Shown in pieces: positions 47,131 through 61,300 of a stretch of 64,000 nt of DNA. Origin of the DNA: Rhinolophus ferrumequinum (Eukaryota > Chordata > Mammalia > Chiroptera > Rhinolophidae); assembly GCF_004115265.2 (NCBI RefSeq), contig NC_046296.1, positions 17,552,795 through 17,616,794 of the forward strand. Reading direction: 5' to 3'. The position numbers and the translations under genes were made by a program. Below the pieces are notes generated by a model. That model had not been told where the DNA came from. It searched no databases and worked only from the letters and a program-made list of their open reading frames with translations. How positions within the stretch are numbered: position 1 is the first letter of the stretch; the number at the start of each line of letters is the position of its first letter.

Positions 47131-47359
47131 CAATAGATATTAGAAGAAATTAAGAAATAATGGCTTTCCCTTTCTTTCCCCTCACCTATCATTTGAGGTT
47201 TATCTCAGAGGCCACAGGTTTTATGAAATCTTTTGATCTGCCTTTCCATTGACCAGAAGAATGCCCTTTCCATGTAAATTTTTATAAGTTGAGGATGTCG
47301 TTTTTCTTGTCCAACATCCATTCCTTCACCTGGGGGACTCACCTCTCCCCCGCCTCCTC

Positions 47360-47790
47360 TCTCCCAGCTTACTGGGTTCAAACTGATCTCCAGGAGGACA
47401 AGTGACCCAGGCTTGTCCTATTAGCACAGAATCCTCCTTAGTCCAGTGATTGGTTCAAGTCTGGCCACCCCTCTGGCTACAAAGATTGGTTCGGGAGGGA
47501 TAAGCTATCCCAAATGGCCCACAGTGAATCCAAAATGTGTAGGAACTTCAGGAAATAGCTCTCTTTACCACTAAATTTAAACCTGAAAAGATACAGACCC
47601 AGAATTTTTGGCAACAATCTTGTGCTGTGGAGAGTGAAGCGAACATGGAGAAAAGAAGAGCCAGACGATGGGAAGAGACAGGATCCTGGCAACACTAAAT
47701 TCCTGGGTCAAGCCACATCCAAAGCCCGACCCCTTGTCACTTTAGTTCCTGAAGCCAATAAAGTTCCCTTTTTGCTAAAGTAATTTTAAG
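47360..47790 (+). repeat. Probable ancient LTR fragment (family uncertain)
   Basis: The layout 'acaagtgacccaggcttgtc', 'ccagtgattggttcaagtct', 'gtggagagtgaagcgaacat', 'gaagccaataaagttccctt' resembles an old mammalian retroviral-type LTR with a poly(A)-signal-like AATAAA near its end. It is a decayed fossil with no coding parts seen. Confidence 0.4.
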
Positions 47791-48254
47791 TCAGGTTCTC
47801 TAAAAGAATATTGGGTTAATTTGCCATATCAGAGCAACATTCACCTGGGCTGTCTAAAGCCAAAGGCTGGTTTTTTGGTGTGTTTTTTTCTTTTTGGCTC
47901 CAGCCCACCTGCTATGAAGGAGCCCTACTCTCTCAATTTCTCCCCAGTAAGTTCTAAAGTCCCCAGGAGACTCCTCATGTGTAGTCAGCAAGCCAAGCCA
48001 ATCTTCTGTCATTTCCTTCTCCCTAACTAGGCTCTCTTGGAGTGAGGAGGGCCCCTCCTTTTTTGCTGCAGAAACAGAGAATGGTAACCCTGTTTAAGCC
48101 ACCCAGCAAAAGAGCTGGAATACAGCCGGTAGTGACGCCACCATTTCCTCATCCTCTTAAAGAACTTAAGGTCTGGGTCCAGGGAGCTGAGGTCACTGGT
48201 GCCCCATCCAAGGGCACAAGAGTGCTTGCCACACTTGCTCTTTTTTCTTCATAG

Positions 48255-48460
48255 CTCCACTTATGGACCGCTTGTCTTGTGCTAGGCACTGTCCTGGGCA
48301 TTTTACGCTCATTCTCACATGTAATTCTCATAGCAACCCGAGGAGTGTAGATAATTACAGTATCCCCATTGAACAGATGAAAAAACAGAAGCTCAGAAAG
48401 TTCAATGACTGAGTCAGGGTGCCACAGTTAGTAAGTAACAGAACAGGTTTCCAAGCCGTT
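48255..48460 (-). repeat. MIR SINE, antisense
   Basis: 'cttgtgctaggcactgtcct', 'cattctcacatgtaattctc', 'aacagatgaaaaaacagaag', 'gccacagttagtaagtaaca' in antisense order. Confidence 0.85.
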
Positions 48461-48589
48461 TCCAAGACACGTTTCCAAGGCATTGCCCCATGAATTTTGG
48501 TCACAAGAGATGGACAGAGAGCCGGGAGGGCAGACTAACGGTGGAGGGGGATGAAGAAGGAACATTTGGGACTGTAGGAAGTTGAACGG

Positions 48590-49300
48590 TCTCTTCAGAA
48601 GCTGCTCAAGTGAGCCCGGCGGCGATCCACGTGGCCAAGGGGTTTTCCTCGCTCAGGGAATCTGACGTGCCAGGTGGGGGCGGTGGGAGGGGCGGAAGCC
48701 CCGCCCCGTGTCCAGGTGAGGCGCTCCGGGCCGGAAGGGATGGTGCGCCCCCGCAGTGCTCGCGAGGCGTTGGGTATCGTCGCGGTGGGACTAAGACGGC
48801 TTGGCGTCCCGGGACTGGTCCCGCAGGCCGGGCTTTTGGCAGGGGTGGAGGAGGAGTGGGCCGTGCCCTGCCCGGCCCAGGTGCCGTCTCCGGGGGCGGA
48901 GTTTAGGAACTCCGCAGCGTGAGCTTCCCGGCCCGGGCCAGCGGGCGGACTTCGAGGGACTGCAGCGGAGCGGACCAGGCAGAGCCGGGCGGCGCGGGAA
49001 GCGCACAGGGCGGGCAAACGCGTCGAGCCGCCAGCATGTTTTCTCGAAACGACCGGAGCCGGGTCACCGTGGCTAGGGGCTCCGCCCTGGAGATGGAGTT
49101 CAAACGCGGGCGCTTCCGACTCAGCCTCTTCAGCGACCAGCCGGAGGTGAGCGCCCGCATTCCTCCTTCCCTTCCCCTCCCGGACTCCCGCAGCCGCGGC
49201 CGCCTCTACCCCGCCCTCGCGCACGCCGGGGGGCGGGGACGCTGCTGGCTGTGTCCAAACCCGTGGTGGTTGTCTTAAAAAGTCGGGCGCGGACCGTATG
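48590..49300 (+). promoter_or_regulatory. RTKN: CpG island and main promoter of RTKN
   Basis: GC-rich, CpG-dense, TATA-less sequence surrounds the first coding exon. Confidence 0.75.
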
Positions 49301-52300
49301 CACGTTAATCGGACTTGTGTGACCCCAGACACTCCCTGCCCCGGTTGGGATGATTTGCCTCTGCCCGGACAAACTCCGCTTGGATTCATTTGAAGGGGCC
49401 ATGGGTTCAATTCCCCAAATGTGCCAGGCCCCTCCTGGGCATCCCCGCGCAAAGGACCGTAGGCAGCTGGGCGGGGCCCAACAGCTTGGACTCTTGGCTT
49501 GGACGCCCGCTCCTTCCCCGGGCTGTCAGCCCCATCTCGCAACCTGTCTCAACCGTCGGGTACAGCCTCCACCATCAGTCTCGACTTCCAGGCCAGACCT
49601 GCCCACTTCTCTGACGCTCTCCCCAACCGCTCCTCTGTGCCCCTGAAGGGCTTGGGAAGAGGTGTGTGTGTGTCTGTGTGTGTGTGGTTGGGAGAGGGGC
49701 CCCTTTTAATGATTAGGGGTTATTTTCCACACCCACTCCTTTCCTGGGGACTGAGATGAGTCCAGCCCCAAGTCTGACAGTTTCCTCCCGAGCCCAGCGC
49801 TCTTCAGGGTGCCCAGGTCTGAGCCCTAGCGAGGCTTCGGAGGGTCTGAGCTAGGGCTGAGAGAGCGAGCAAGTAACGACAGCTAAGAGGCTGTCTCCAA
49901 GGTCAGCTCTCCTGCCCTGCTGGGCCTGGAAGGGTTAAATGAGGGGTCCTTCCTCCCGCCCCACTCTCTCTCCGGCGGGGATTCCAGGCCTGGCTTTTGC
50001 CCTTTCCCCCCCAGCCTGCCCAGAACAAAGGCCCTTTCACACCCGCGTTCTGGTGTCCCGGGCCTTCTCTGACTCAGAAGCTAGTGGGCTTCGGGGACAG
50101 GGCCTTTGTCGGGTCTCTCACAAGCAACCCCGCCCGTGGCTAGCGTGGGAGAATGAGGGGCCAGGCCCCGGGACCAGGAGGGAGGGGCCTGTGGGCTGGG
50201 GCCGCCCCGGGATAAGCCGGGCCTTTGGGGGCCAGAGCGGAGAGCCGGGGCGGAGCCGCTGCGCCCGGCCAGCCGCCCAGGGGAGTGTGACTCCGTGGGC
50301 CTGGGGTGGAGGGGGGGGCAGGCAAAGCTGCAGCTGGCTGGGAATCGGGGCTGGTTTCCTGTCTGGAAGGGAAGGGGCCCGCAGAGGGGAGCGGGGGCAG
50401 CAGCAGACAGGCACACCCCTGCCTTTCTCCCTCCCTCTTCTCCCTTCTGCTGGAAAAGCGAGGTAATTGTGAGCCGGGGTAGGGGTGGGGGGTCGGGCTG
50501 GATGGGGCCCCTAAGTTGGAAGAGGTGGCCCTGGGGGTTGGGCCGCATTTACCCCTTTGTCCCACTCCCAGGGCTCACTCTCCCAAGTCCTCACTTCCAT
50601 GGCTCTTCCTCAAACTAAGCCAGAACTCCTCTCGGAAAGCTCCTGCCTCCTGACAAACTCCAGGACTCTGTAGAACCTGCTTGAGGCGTCCCCTCCCTGC
50701 CCCCTTCCAGCTGTGCCTGCCCCTCAGGCCCTACTGGCACACAGATTCTCTGTCCACCCGGCCAGGGATGTGGGCGGGGGCTGGGGAGGGGCCAGAGTCG
50801 GAATGAAAGGGCCTTTTTCTTCCACAGCTGGGAGAACAGCTGCCACCAAAGCAAGACTGGACACTCTGTGCCCAGAGCCCCTTCTGCAGCTGGCCTCCCT
50901 TCCCGGGACCCCACTTACCCTCACCTCGCTTTCCTTTGCTCCCATGCCTGGCTCTCCCCAGGGCCCTGGAACAGTGGTAGGCAAGGAAAGTTTGTCGCAA
51001 CAGCCAGAGGGATCTAACAGGAGTGCAGAGGGACAGGGGCACCCTCTGCCCTCTGTCCAGGAGCTGCCCATCTCTTTCAAGAGCAGGGAAGCAGTGGGAG
51101 GAGGAATTGTGGGGCAGTGTGGTACCTGCCAGCCCCCTCCCTCTGGAGGGTTTGACAAGGGAAGAGGCACTGGGGGGCACAGAGATGCAGGACAGATTGC
51201 ACATCCTGGAGGACCTGAATATGCTCTACATTCGGCAGATGGCGCTCAGCCTGGAGGTAATGTCCTGCAGCGCCCCCCACCCCACCCCCGTGCATCCATG
51301 CATGCCTCCCATCCCCAGTCTCTGCCTTGCTCACCCCTGCCGGGGCTGAGGGGGGAGGGTGGGCCTGCTCAAAGTGGGGAGAGGGACAGGTGGTTCTGTA
51401 GGCCTTGCTTGGCCTTCACAGAGAAGGGGAAGGGGACTCTGGGTCAGCATGTAAAGATTTTGCTGGCTCTGGAGATGGCAGGGAGCTGCTTATTCATTTA
51501 TTCTTAAACACATTCATTGAACACTTACTATGTGCCAAGCTCCCTTCTAGATCATGGGATACTTCAGTGAACCAGACAGGAAAGGTCCATTAGACTGGGG
51601 AACAGACAATAAACATCAAACACATAAGTAATCTCACACAGTGAAATTATGATGACAATGGGGATGGAATCAACATGAGGTAGGGAAAGCAGCATTAGAT
51701 GTGCTGGTCAGAGAAGGCCTCAATGAGGAGGCCGTTGAGCAGAGGAGACCAGAAGGGTTTGGAGAGATTTGAAGGTTGAAGGAAAGGCTTTCCAGCCAGG
51801 GCACGGAAAGCTCAGAGGCTCTTGCGTGGGTATGAGTTCCAGTTCCGGTGTGGCTGGAACATAGTTGGGGTGAAGCTCATGGGCAGGGAACAGATATGCA
51901 GGGCCTTGAAAGTCATACAAGGCACTTAGATTGTACTCAGTGTGATGTTGGCCTACGGAAGGGTTTTAAGCAGGGGGACGACTCATTTAATGTTTTTAAA
52001 TGATGGCTGCTTAGGACACTGGGATCGGTGGGGGCGGGAGTGGGAGAGAAGAGGGTTGGCACGAGAGATAGCAGACCACCACCAGATGGGAGGTTGTTAC
52101 AGCATCAGAGGAGTGAACCTGGTGATGTGGATGAAAGTGCTCGTGGTGGAGAAGAGAAGTGGGTGGATTTCAAACGATTGTGGTCGATCTGACTGGGTTT
52201 GCTGATGGATTGGATGTGAGGGCTGAGGCGAAGAGGACTCCAGGATGATTCCTAGGTTGTGGCTAAGCAACTGGGCGGTGTGGTCATGGACTGAGATGGG

Positions 52301-55300
52301 GAAGATGGAGGAAGCTTTGGAAATGACCTTCTGCACCAGGCAGAGGTTTTCTGCTGAGGAGATCGAGGCAGGACTGGAGAGAGTCTAGATCAGGAATGGC
52401 AATTTATTTCACCTGTGTTACCCCTCTCAGCTCAAACCCTGATTCCCTGGTCATAGTAGACGTTACAACCACTCATGGCACGCTTTACCAGCAAGCCCAG
52501 ATGTACCTCAGGATCTTTCTCAGCACAACCTTGGCATAAATTGTGCAGGTTGTTTCCTTCATAAGGGTGCCAGGCAGAGGTAGGAGTCCTGGCCTGGCTT
52601 TTAGGCTGCATCAGGAGGAGGCACCTTTCTCTAATTTGTTTGCCTAGAGTGAGTCACCTTTTTCTAATATGCAGAAAGGTGCCCAGTGAGTCTGTCGGGA
52701 CTCGGACACTACCTGTTGTTCTGTGTTGGTATATGACATGAAACCTATTTGCTGTCCCAGGTCTTCTGCACTGTCCATGTTACTAGTTATATGTGGCTAT
52801 TTAAATTTATAATTTAGTTAAAATGAAATAAAATAAAAAATGTGGTTCCCTTAGTTGCTCTAGCTGCATTTCAAGTGCTAGATGGCTACTGAATATTTCC
52901 ATCATTGCAAATTTTATTGTTCAGAGCTGGTCTAGGTATTTAAATGTTTAAATTCTGCATCCCCCCCACCCCCATCCCCAAGTAATTTTTCTTCATGGGA
53001 GGTCTGCCCAAATTCTGGGGCAGAGGAAGGGCCTTAGATTTCACTTTAGTCACCTCTGCTTCAGCTATGGGCTTTGGATGCTGTGTTCTTTCTCCACGAA
53101 GCTCAGCAGTCCCCCTCCCTCCCCCCTAAGAGAGAGACCCATTGATGTTTCGGGGATTGGCAAGAGAGGTAGACATAGAAAAGTAAATCCAAGAAGACTT
53201 CCTGGAGGAGGCAACTTAAGCTGCAAGTAAAGGGGAGGTGGGAGTAAGAGAAAGGTTGTTTTTAAATATGTGCTGGGCCCAGGTAGAGGTTAGACTTTCC
53301 CACTTAATCCTCAAACAATGCTATAAAGGAGGTGGAATACTGGTTTACAAACTGAGGCTACAGAGGTTACATTCTCACAGCTAGTGAAATTCCTAAGCTA
53401 GGATTTGAATTTAGCCCTGGTGGAGATTCTGAAGGGAACAGAAGGTGAAGCAGGGTAGGAAGTCAGGGACAGAAGAGAGTAGGAGGGACAGGAAAGGACG
53501 TCCCTGGAGGGCCTAATGTGTGTTGGGGCTTCAGCCCATTACTCATCCTCCTTCAGCCCCTTGGGCCCTGACCCTGGATGTCAGTTGGCTGATATCCAAC
53601 TCTGGGCTCTTTCTCTGGATAGTCTGGTGAAAATGCTGTCTCCTTGGGGAGAAGATGTGGGCGTAGGGGGTGGGGAAGGGGTGACAAGAAGCTATCCCTG
53701 GGGTAGGGAGATGAATGCAAAGCACAGGGATCCAGAAACTGCACCAGGATTCCTGAGATACTCTGTCCAAAGTGTTGGAGCTGGGGTTTCTGTGCCGTGG
53801 GAGAGTGGATTTGGGGCCTGAGGGCAGTGAGTGTGTGGTAGCAGGGGTGTCTACCGGTAGCAGGGCCCTTAGGTTCATCCCGGCTGGCCCAGTGACTTCC
53901 GCAGCCCCAATTATTCCAATTTACACTCTATCCTCTTCCCGCATGCTCCCGGGCAAGGGGTCACCTTGGAGGGAAAGCGGACGGGCCTCCTGCAGCTTGA
54001 GATCCCAGCCCTGGGCGGAAGCCCTTTACAGATCGACTCAGGCGCTCCCGGTGGTAGCGTCACACCATGGTCATGTCACTGGGAGCCCGGAGCCTAGCCT
54101 GGCCAGACTCACGGAGGGACCGCCAGCGCCCTGGAGCCCCTCAGCCGTTATCGCGGCAGTTGGGAGCTGATGTCACCGGCGCCCTGAGCGCCGCGGGCGG
54201 GGGTGGGGGTGGTTGAGCCGGCACCGGAGCTGTGCGGCTTCCCGGACCTGAGCGCCCTGCGGTGCCTGCGTTGGCGTGGCACGGGCAATGGCCAGGGCTA
54301 GGCAAGGATCCGTGAGTGCTGGGGCCGGGAGGGAGACGCCAGCTAGGAGGGGGGCTTGAGGACGCCAATCTGTCGTCGCGCCCCCACCTCACTCGTTTGG
54401 GGGTGTTTGTGGTGGAAGCTGGATGCAGAATGAGATGGGGGTTGGCAAGCAGGGAAGCTTAGCAGAGGTGGGACCCTGGTGCCCACAGATAGATATAGCG
54501 GTGCTGAGGGGAGCTGTTTAGTCTGGGAGGGCTTCCTGGTGGAGGGGGCTTTGGTACTAAATTGGCCTATTTCTGAAAGGTCAGGAAGGGTAACAGTACT
54601 GAGGCAAGGGGTGTGAGTCTGGTCTTGTCCAGTGGCCTGGGAATAGATAGTGAAGGAAGAATCTGCAGGGAGGCCAAACAAGGCTTTTGCAAGCAGGAAT
54701 TTAGGGTGTTCATGTCTTCGAGACTTGAAGGCTGGAGCCACGAGGACGGAAGCAAGGGCACAGGGTGTGGAAGAGACCTGGTGTGAGGGAGAAGACAGGT
54801 TTTCGGTGGTCACATTTCCCCCCATCTTCCAGTCCGATGCCTCCACTGGCCTGCCTCCTGAGCTGATCTGTACTGTGTGATGGGGTTAGTCTTCCACCTC
54901 TCTGAAGCCTTCCCTGTCATTCAACCAGAAGCAAACAGGGTCTATTGCCTACGAGCGTATTTATGCCATGACATGGCACTTATGGAGCAGCTATTAATGT
55001 CTGCATCTCTTACCAGCTGGTTTCTCGGTGGAGTCTTGGACGTGTTTATTGGGTGAATGCTACTGCTGCCAAAGTAACATCCTGAAAATGAGCATCCTCA
55101 CCATTCATGTACCACATGCGGGCACCCGGCGAATGCTTTACCTTCCTGTCTCACTGAGTCCTCCCAACTCTGGCCCCTGGGGACTATTTTCATCCTCATT
55201 TTACAGATGGAGAAACCAAGGTTTAGGGAGGTTGAGTACATTTCCAGTGCTTTTCCAATAAGTTTCTGCCCAGCTTCTCAAGGCTGGCAGGGCTGTGACT

Positions 55301-58300
55301 TAGACCCAGGTTTGTCTCTTGTCAAACTGGTGCCCTCCCCTCCGCTCTGTACCGAGACCTCCAGGGCTCCTTTCCGGGAGACTGGTTCTGAGACTCATGG
55401 TGCCTCCCCCAGCCCCCCACCTGGCCCTGTGCACAACCTGCTTACCCCTCATTCCTGACCTCCTGCCTCGCCTGCCCCCATCCCCACTCCTAGCCTCTGT
55501 CCTCACCTCCCAAGCTCAGAGCGCCAGCGGTGGGCAAACCCCTAATTTAGGGTGTGTACTGGGTAAACTCTGTAGGTGGTATGCTCCTTCTCCACTGCTC
55601 CCTTGCCAAGTTGATACTCCCCCACCACTTGGTTCTTTGCGGTAACCCAGGATGGCCTTTACTATCTGTGTCCATTCCTTTTAGTTGGTGGTTTAAAAAA
55701 AAAAAAAAAGCACATGCCCCACTTCTTATTCTGCAAGTCTAAGGTAGGGCCTGGTACTTTTTCTTTTTTTTTAAACTGAGAAGATTTAAGTTTTTAAAAA
55801 GGCAACACAATTTCCAATAGTACAGTAGTAAAGACGGGTACATATACATAAGTGTAATAAATCTGTTTTCCATTCCTGGCTCCCAGTCCTGCAACCACTA
55901 CTTGTATATGCGGATCTCCATCCGTGTATAGGCACGTGTGTATATTGTGCACGAATGGTAGCATACTATAATACTGTTCTCCTTTTCTCACTTCACATTT
56001 TGAAGAATGTTTCATATCTGCACACATGTCTAACTCTTTAATGTCTGCAATATTCCATATTCCATGGTAGACATGAGCTGTAAATTATTTAACCAATGCC
56101 CTTTTGAATGACTTTTATTCTTGGTGTTTTAAAACAATGCTGCAATGAATATGGCTTTGCCCACACGTATGACGATATCTGTAGGATAAAGTAGATATTG
56201 GATAGCTGGATCAAAGGAATATGTGAATTTGTAGTTTTCATAGATTTTTCCAAACTGCACTCGAAAGAAGCTGAAGGAATGTATACTTCCCCCATCAAAT
56301 GCATGAAGGCATCTGTATGTGTACAAAGCTGCTCTGGTAATTCTTGGGCAGCGGAGGTTGAGACTCAACCCATAACCTTGAGGTACCTGAAATACAAGTT
56401 TCCCCTGGGCCACAGCCCACTTGGGGACTGGAGGGTGTGTCTGCCTGTCCCTTGCCTGACATGTCCTTCTCATCCTTCTCCTCACTCCGGCCAGGACACA
56501 GAGTTGCAGAGAAAGCTAGACCATGAGATCCGGATGAGGGAAGGGGCCTGCAAGCTGCTGGCGGCCTGCTCCCAGCGAGAGCAGACTCTGCAGGCCACCA
56601 AGAGCCTGCTGGTGTGCAACAGCCGTATCCTCAGCTACATGGGTGAGCTGCAGCGGCGCAAGGAGGCGCAGGTGCTGGGGAAGACAGGCCGGCGGTGAGC
56701 AAGCGGGACGCGAGGGCTTCTGGGGGCGGGGGGTGCCGCATGTGTGTGTCCGGAGGGGACCACCCTGAAGCCGACCCCCCCATGTCAGGGACCTGGAAGA
56801 CAAGACACCGTGGTGTTTCAGCACCGCAGTGTGCTGCGCAGAGGTCACTACTGAGGAGCTAGGCTGGGCTCAGGAAAGCCAGTGTCTCTGGTGAAAGGCT
56901 GCCAGTCTGAGGGTTCGTAATGCAAAAGCGCTAATTGGATACCCCTGTCTGCGATCTGAGGAGGCTGGCTGGCTGGCTGGCTTCTGGAAGCCCACTTTTC
57001 TCAAAGCCGGTTCACCAAATGGCCAACTTGCTGACTAGCCAATTTACCACAAACTGACAGTAGTTCATTTTACCTGGGGTTCACCGTCAGAGGCAGGGAT
57101 TGTGGAAGAAATTAATTGAAAAAAAACCAAAAACATTGAAGGGAAAGGCTGCCCCTTCACATAAATTAGACAGTGCATTCTAAAAGGGCTCGGCTTCTGG
57201 ATGTGAAACACAAGCAACCCTGACATTACACTCGGCTGATCTGACAGATCTGCAGTGAAATGGTTGAGGGGGTGCTCTGGTAAAATGTTGGAGAAAATAG
57301 TTGGCAAATTGATCATTCCAAGAATTGGCCGTTTTTGATAAGTTGGTCACTTAGAAAATTGGTTTCTGGCAAAATAGTCTGCTTGAACCCGCAAGGCTGA
57401 GTGAGAGAAGGTTCTAGCTCAGCCCCGAAGGCTGACACAAGGAGAGATTGCCAGGAGCCCTCCAGAGCTCACCCAGGAAGCTACAGGGTAGGCAGAAAAC
57501 CCATTCATTCTATACCTGCCCCAGAAAGCTGAAGGAAGGTCACGCAGACAGGGGGACAGCTTCTACTATGAGTTTGTTGTCTCCTGAGAGGCAGCCATCA
57601 ACAGTCTCTGCCCTGCCCGAGCCCCCACACGGCCTGGACAGTGTGACTTGTATACCCCAAGTCCCTGACAGCTAACCACACTGCCATCAGTGCCACGTCA
57701 TTTAGCTTAAGGCCTAAGTTGCTAATTACATCAGTGGCATCATGAATTATTGTGGGTAAACTGGCTGTCACCTTAGAGAGACACATGCTTGGTGGGTCCT
57801 GATGTTAGGCAGGGAAGTGAGGAAAGCCGGGTGTCTGGGGCCCTGCAGCGGGGTACTGGGGAACTTGGGGCACTGGGAAAGCTCAGCCTATCTAGCCAGA
57901 AGGTAAAGGAGAAATCAGAGCTGAGGGGGAAGAGAGAGGTTTGTGGCAAATGGAACACAAATGTTTCCTACTTGGGTTTTTTTCCTTTTGTTAAACACTG
58001 GTCCACTTGATTTTATGACTGACCCACAACCCTCCTATACCTAAGAAGTGATGAAGTGTTGCAGACAAGCAGCTTCCCTTATTAAAAAGAAAGCCTGCAA
58101 ACTCCTCCGAGCCTGGGGGTTAACAGAGAACAGCCCTTGAAAGGGAGTCTCTTGGCCCGTCCCCTCACTTCCCACTGGTCCCTGGCAGGGGTTTGGGGAG
58201 GGAGGGTACTTGGAGGGAGAGGAGTTCTGAGCTTGTACTGTGTGAGAGCTAACTGCCTCCAGTGATCCCAGCAAGCCCCTGGGTTAAATCTACAACTCTG

Positions 58301-61300
58301 CCAGTCCCTCTGGCTGGGGACCTGGGGGCTGCCTGGGCTGGGGAGGGGGCGGTCCTAGAGCCCTTGGGAGCCACAGCCAGGGGGAGTGTGTCTGGAGGCC
58401 AGGCTGGGACGCTGTGATTTGCCCACAGGCCTTCTGACAGTGGGCCACCCACCGATCGCTCCCCCTGCCGAGGCCGGCTCTGCATCTCTGGTAAGAAGCA
58501 CAGTTACTCCAGCCGCTGGCTCCTTGCCCCACCACACAACCCCCTGCCCCGGCTCAACATTTATTCCTACCCCTCCACCCCTTAGACCTCCGGATTCCAC
58601 TCATGTGGAAGGACACAGAATATTTCAAGAACAAAGGCGGTGAGTTCCACATACACTGGGACAAATCCAGGGGAGTGACGCGGAGTATGGAGGCTCCTAT
58701 GTGGGGGTTTGTTTTTTAACCAGTTTTGCCCTCTTTGTCCCCAGACCTGCACCGCTGGGCTGTGTTCCTGCTGCTGCAGCTGGGGGAAGACATTCAGGAC
58801 ACGGAGATGGTCCTGGTGGACAGGACCCTCACGGACATCTCCTTCCAGAACAGCCTGCTCTTGTGAGTACCTCATCCCTGTGGCTCCCTCCTCTCTCCAC
58901 TCTGCTCCAGTACCTGCCCAAGGTAGCTACGGGGAGGGGAGGCGAAAGGAGGGGAGGGGAGGGGAGAGCGAGAGCAACAGTGGGCCTCCTACTGGAGCTG
59001 TCCTGAGCTGGTACCACAGACATCCTCCACCCCGCCCCCAGCCCTCGTGCCTCCTGGACTTCTCCAGAACCATCCTTCTCTCTTGCTCCCACACTTCCCT
59101 AGCACCGAGGCAGGGCCGGACTTTGACCTCCGGCTGGAGCTGTATGGGGCCTGCATGGAAGAGGAAGGGGCCCTGGCTGGTGCCCCCAAAAGGCTGGCCA
59201 CCAAACTCAGCAGCTCCCTAGGCCGTTCCTCCGGGAGGCGTGTCCGGGCATCGCTGGAGAGTGCTGGGGGTTCGGGGAGCAGTCCCATCCTGCTCCCCAC
59301 CCCAGCTGTGGGGTAAGGCCCTCAGATGCCTGTCCTTGCCACGGGTGACCTCTGAGCTGTGGGGAGCAGGCAGGACCTACTTTGCACGGCTGCCAGGACG
59401 TGCAGACAGACATGGGTGAGCAGTGGCCACTTAGCTGGGAGGCACTCATAGCTGGGCCCAAGCCAACTGAGGAGACCCACGGGAGTGCAGGGCGAGCTAG
59501 GCTCCTGGGTCTTCACTTCTTTCGCAGCAGCAAACGATCTTACGTGGATGGAGTACCCTGGTTGGAGGCGGGTGGCCTGGGCTCTGTGGTGGTGCCTACA
59601 GATGACTGGAAGCGCCCTGTGCAACCATTGGGCCTCTGAGAAACAGTGTGAGAACCTCTAGGGTAACGAACAGAATGCTGATTTTAGAGACGGACATGAG
59701 TTCAAATCCCAGCTCCACCACCTACCAACTCTATCTTATGGGCAAATTTCTTAACCTCTCTATACTTCAAGCTGCCTCATCTGTTAACTAAAGAATGCCA
59801 TCAAGCTCACAGGGCGGTCATGGAAATACAGTAGGATAAGATACATAAAGCACAGGCTTCGGCACCTAGCAGGAACTCAGTAATTGTTTGTTCCCACCCC
59901 TGTGGGGGAGGCAGGCTAGTTATCCATGGGGCTGTGGGAACAGGGCAGACCCACACTCAGCCCTACAGTGCCTGCCATCTAACGTGGCCCTCACTTGCCC
60001 TTCACGTGGCTGAGGCCCCCTTCTCCATCTGCCTGCAGTGGCCCTCGTTACCACCTCTTGGCTCACACCACGCTCACCCTGGCAGCAGTGCAAGATGGGT
60101 TCCGCACACATGACCTCACCCTTGCCAGCCATGGTGAGTATGTGTGTGCCTGGGGGATGCTGGATGGTGAGAAGAGTGGCCGTTGGATGGTCCCTTCTGA
60201 CGCCCCACCCTTACCCTGCACTTCCTCTCCCTGCCAGAGGAGAACCCTGCCTGGCTGCCCCTTTATGGGAGTGTGTGTTGCCGACTGGTGGCTCAGCCTC
60301 TCTGCATGACTAAGCCCACTGCAAGTGGTTCCCTCAGGGTGCAGGTGAGGGGCCCTGACAAGCGGAAAGGCATGGGGGAAGGCAGAGCAGAGCTGGATCA
60401 CTTGGGAATGGAAGGACTATGGAAAAATCTAGTTCTAGGTAGGAGGAGGGGTATGGCAGGATGAGAGGACGCTCAGACAGGAGGGTGGGCAGGAAGGAGC
60501 AGAGTTTTGATGGGGGCTGGGAAGAGGGGTGTGTGGGTGAGGGGGTGTGATTCCCCTAGGAAACCTTGGGTCATTTATGCAGCAAGCTGGGGAGCGGCAG
60601 GACTGGGCACGAGTGCACGGAGTCCTGAAAGGCACAAACCTCTTCTGTTACCGGCAACTCGAAGATGCAGACACCGGGAAAGAGCCACTGTTTACTATTG
60701 CAATCAACAAGGTGATGGGTCCCCTGGTGGTCACACCACCAGGTCCTGGGGCCCCAGGAAGGCGGGCACAGACCTCAGAGAGATCCAAGCCTCATGTTGC
60801 TCACAGCACCACACCCGGCTGCAGGGCCAGGAGTGCTGAGGGACCATACTCTCCGCAGGCAGCATCACTGGAAAACTGTGTCCCTTCTCCTTTACCAGCC
60901 CTCAGCCCCTCTCAGTTCTCAGAGAGGATCCTACAACCAGTTTCGGATTTCTCATCCTCCTGCCATCTTCCCCCTCAGGGTCCGATCTCCATCTACTCCA
61001 TCTTTTTCTGGTTTCCTCTGCCAACCCGAGTCCAGTGACCCCCTGTCCCCTAGCCTCTGCTGACTTTCCTGCCAGCTTTCATGGAAATAGCGAAGGACCC
61101 CGGGTCTCAGCGTTCATGCCTGCCTCCATGCCTTCCCCACCCAGCCCCTCTTTCCCTGACTGAGGACCACTGTCACAGCCCCAGTCCCTTCCTGCCATTT
61201 CTTCCCACGCTGGTCAGTAGGATGCAAAGAAGAGGGCTTGGTGAAAGCCCCACAAGCTCCTCTTTCCGAGGCAGGACGACCAAGCCCGCCCTGAGCCCCT

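Larger units (their letters stand above)
41430..48590. other. Gene-free, repeat-rich interval between INO80B and RTKN
   Basis: About 7.2 kb with no supported exon. It holds L1M/HAL1, L2, MIR and a possible old LTR fragment, each listed. Stretches 42560-43200, 45450-47020 and 47800-48240 have no repeat or gene that I recognise with confidence. Confidence 0.65.

Noticed and set aside
48595-49542. 315-aa minus-strand frame over the RTKN CpG island
   Set aside because: GC-driven antisense open frame with low-complexity Pro/Arg/Gly composition and no recognisable domain.
50713-51507. 264-aa plus-strand frame in RTKN intron 1
   Set aside because: It crosses the alternative RTKN first exon in a different frame and has no family similarity; the 51185-51256 frame is the supported one.
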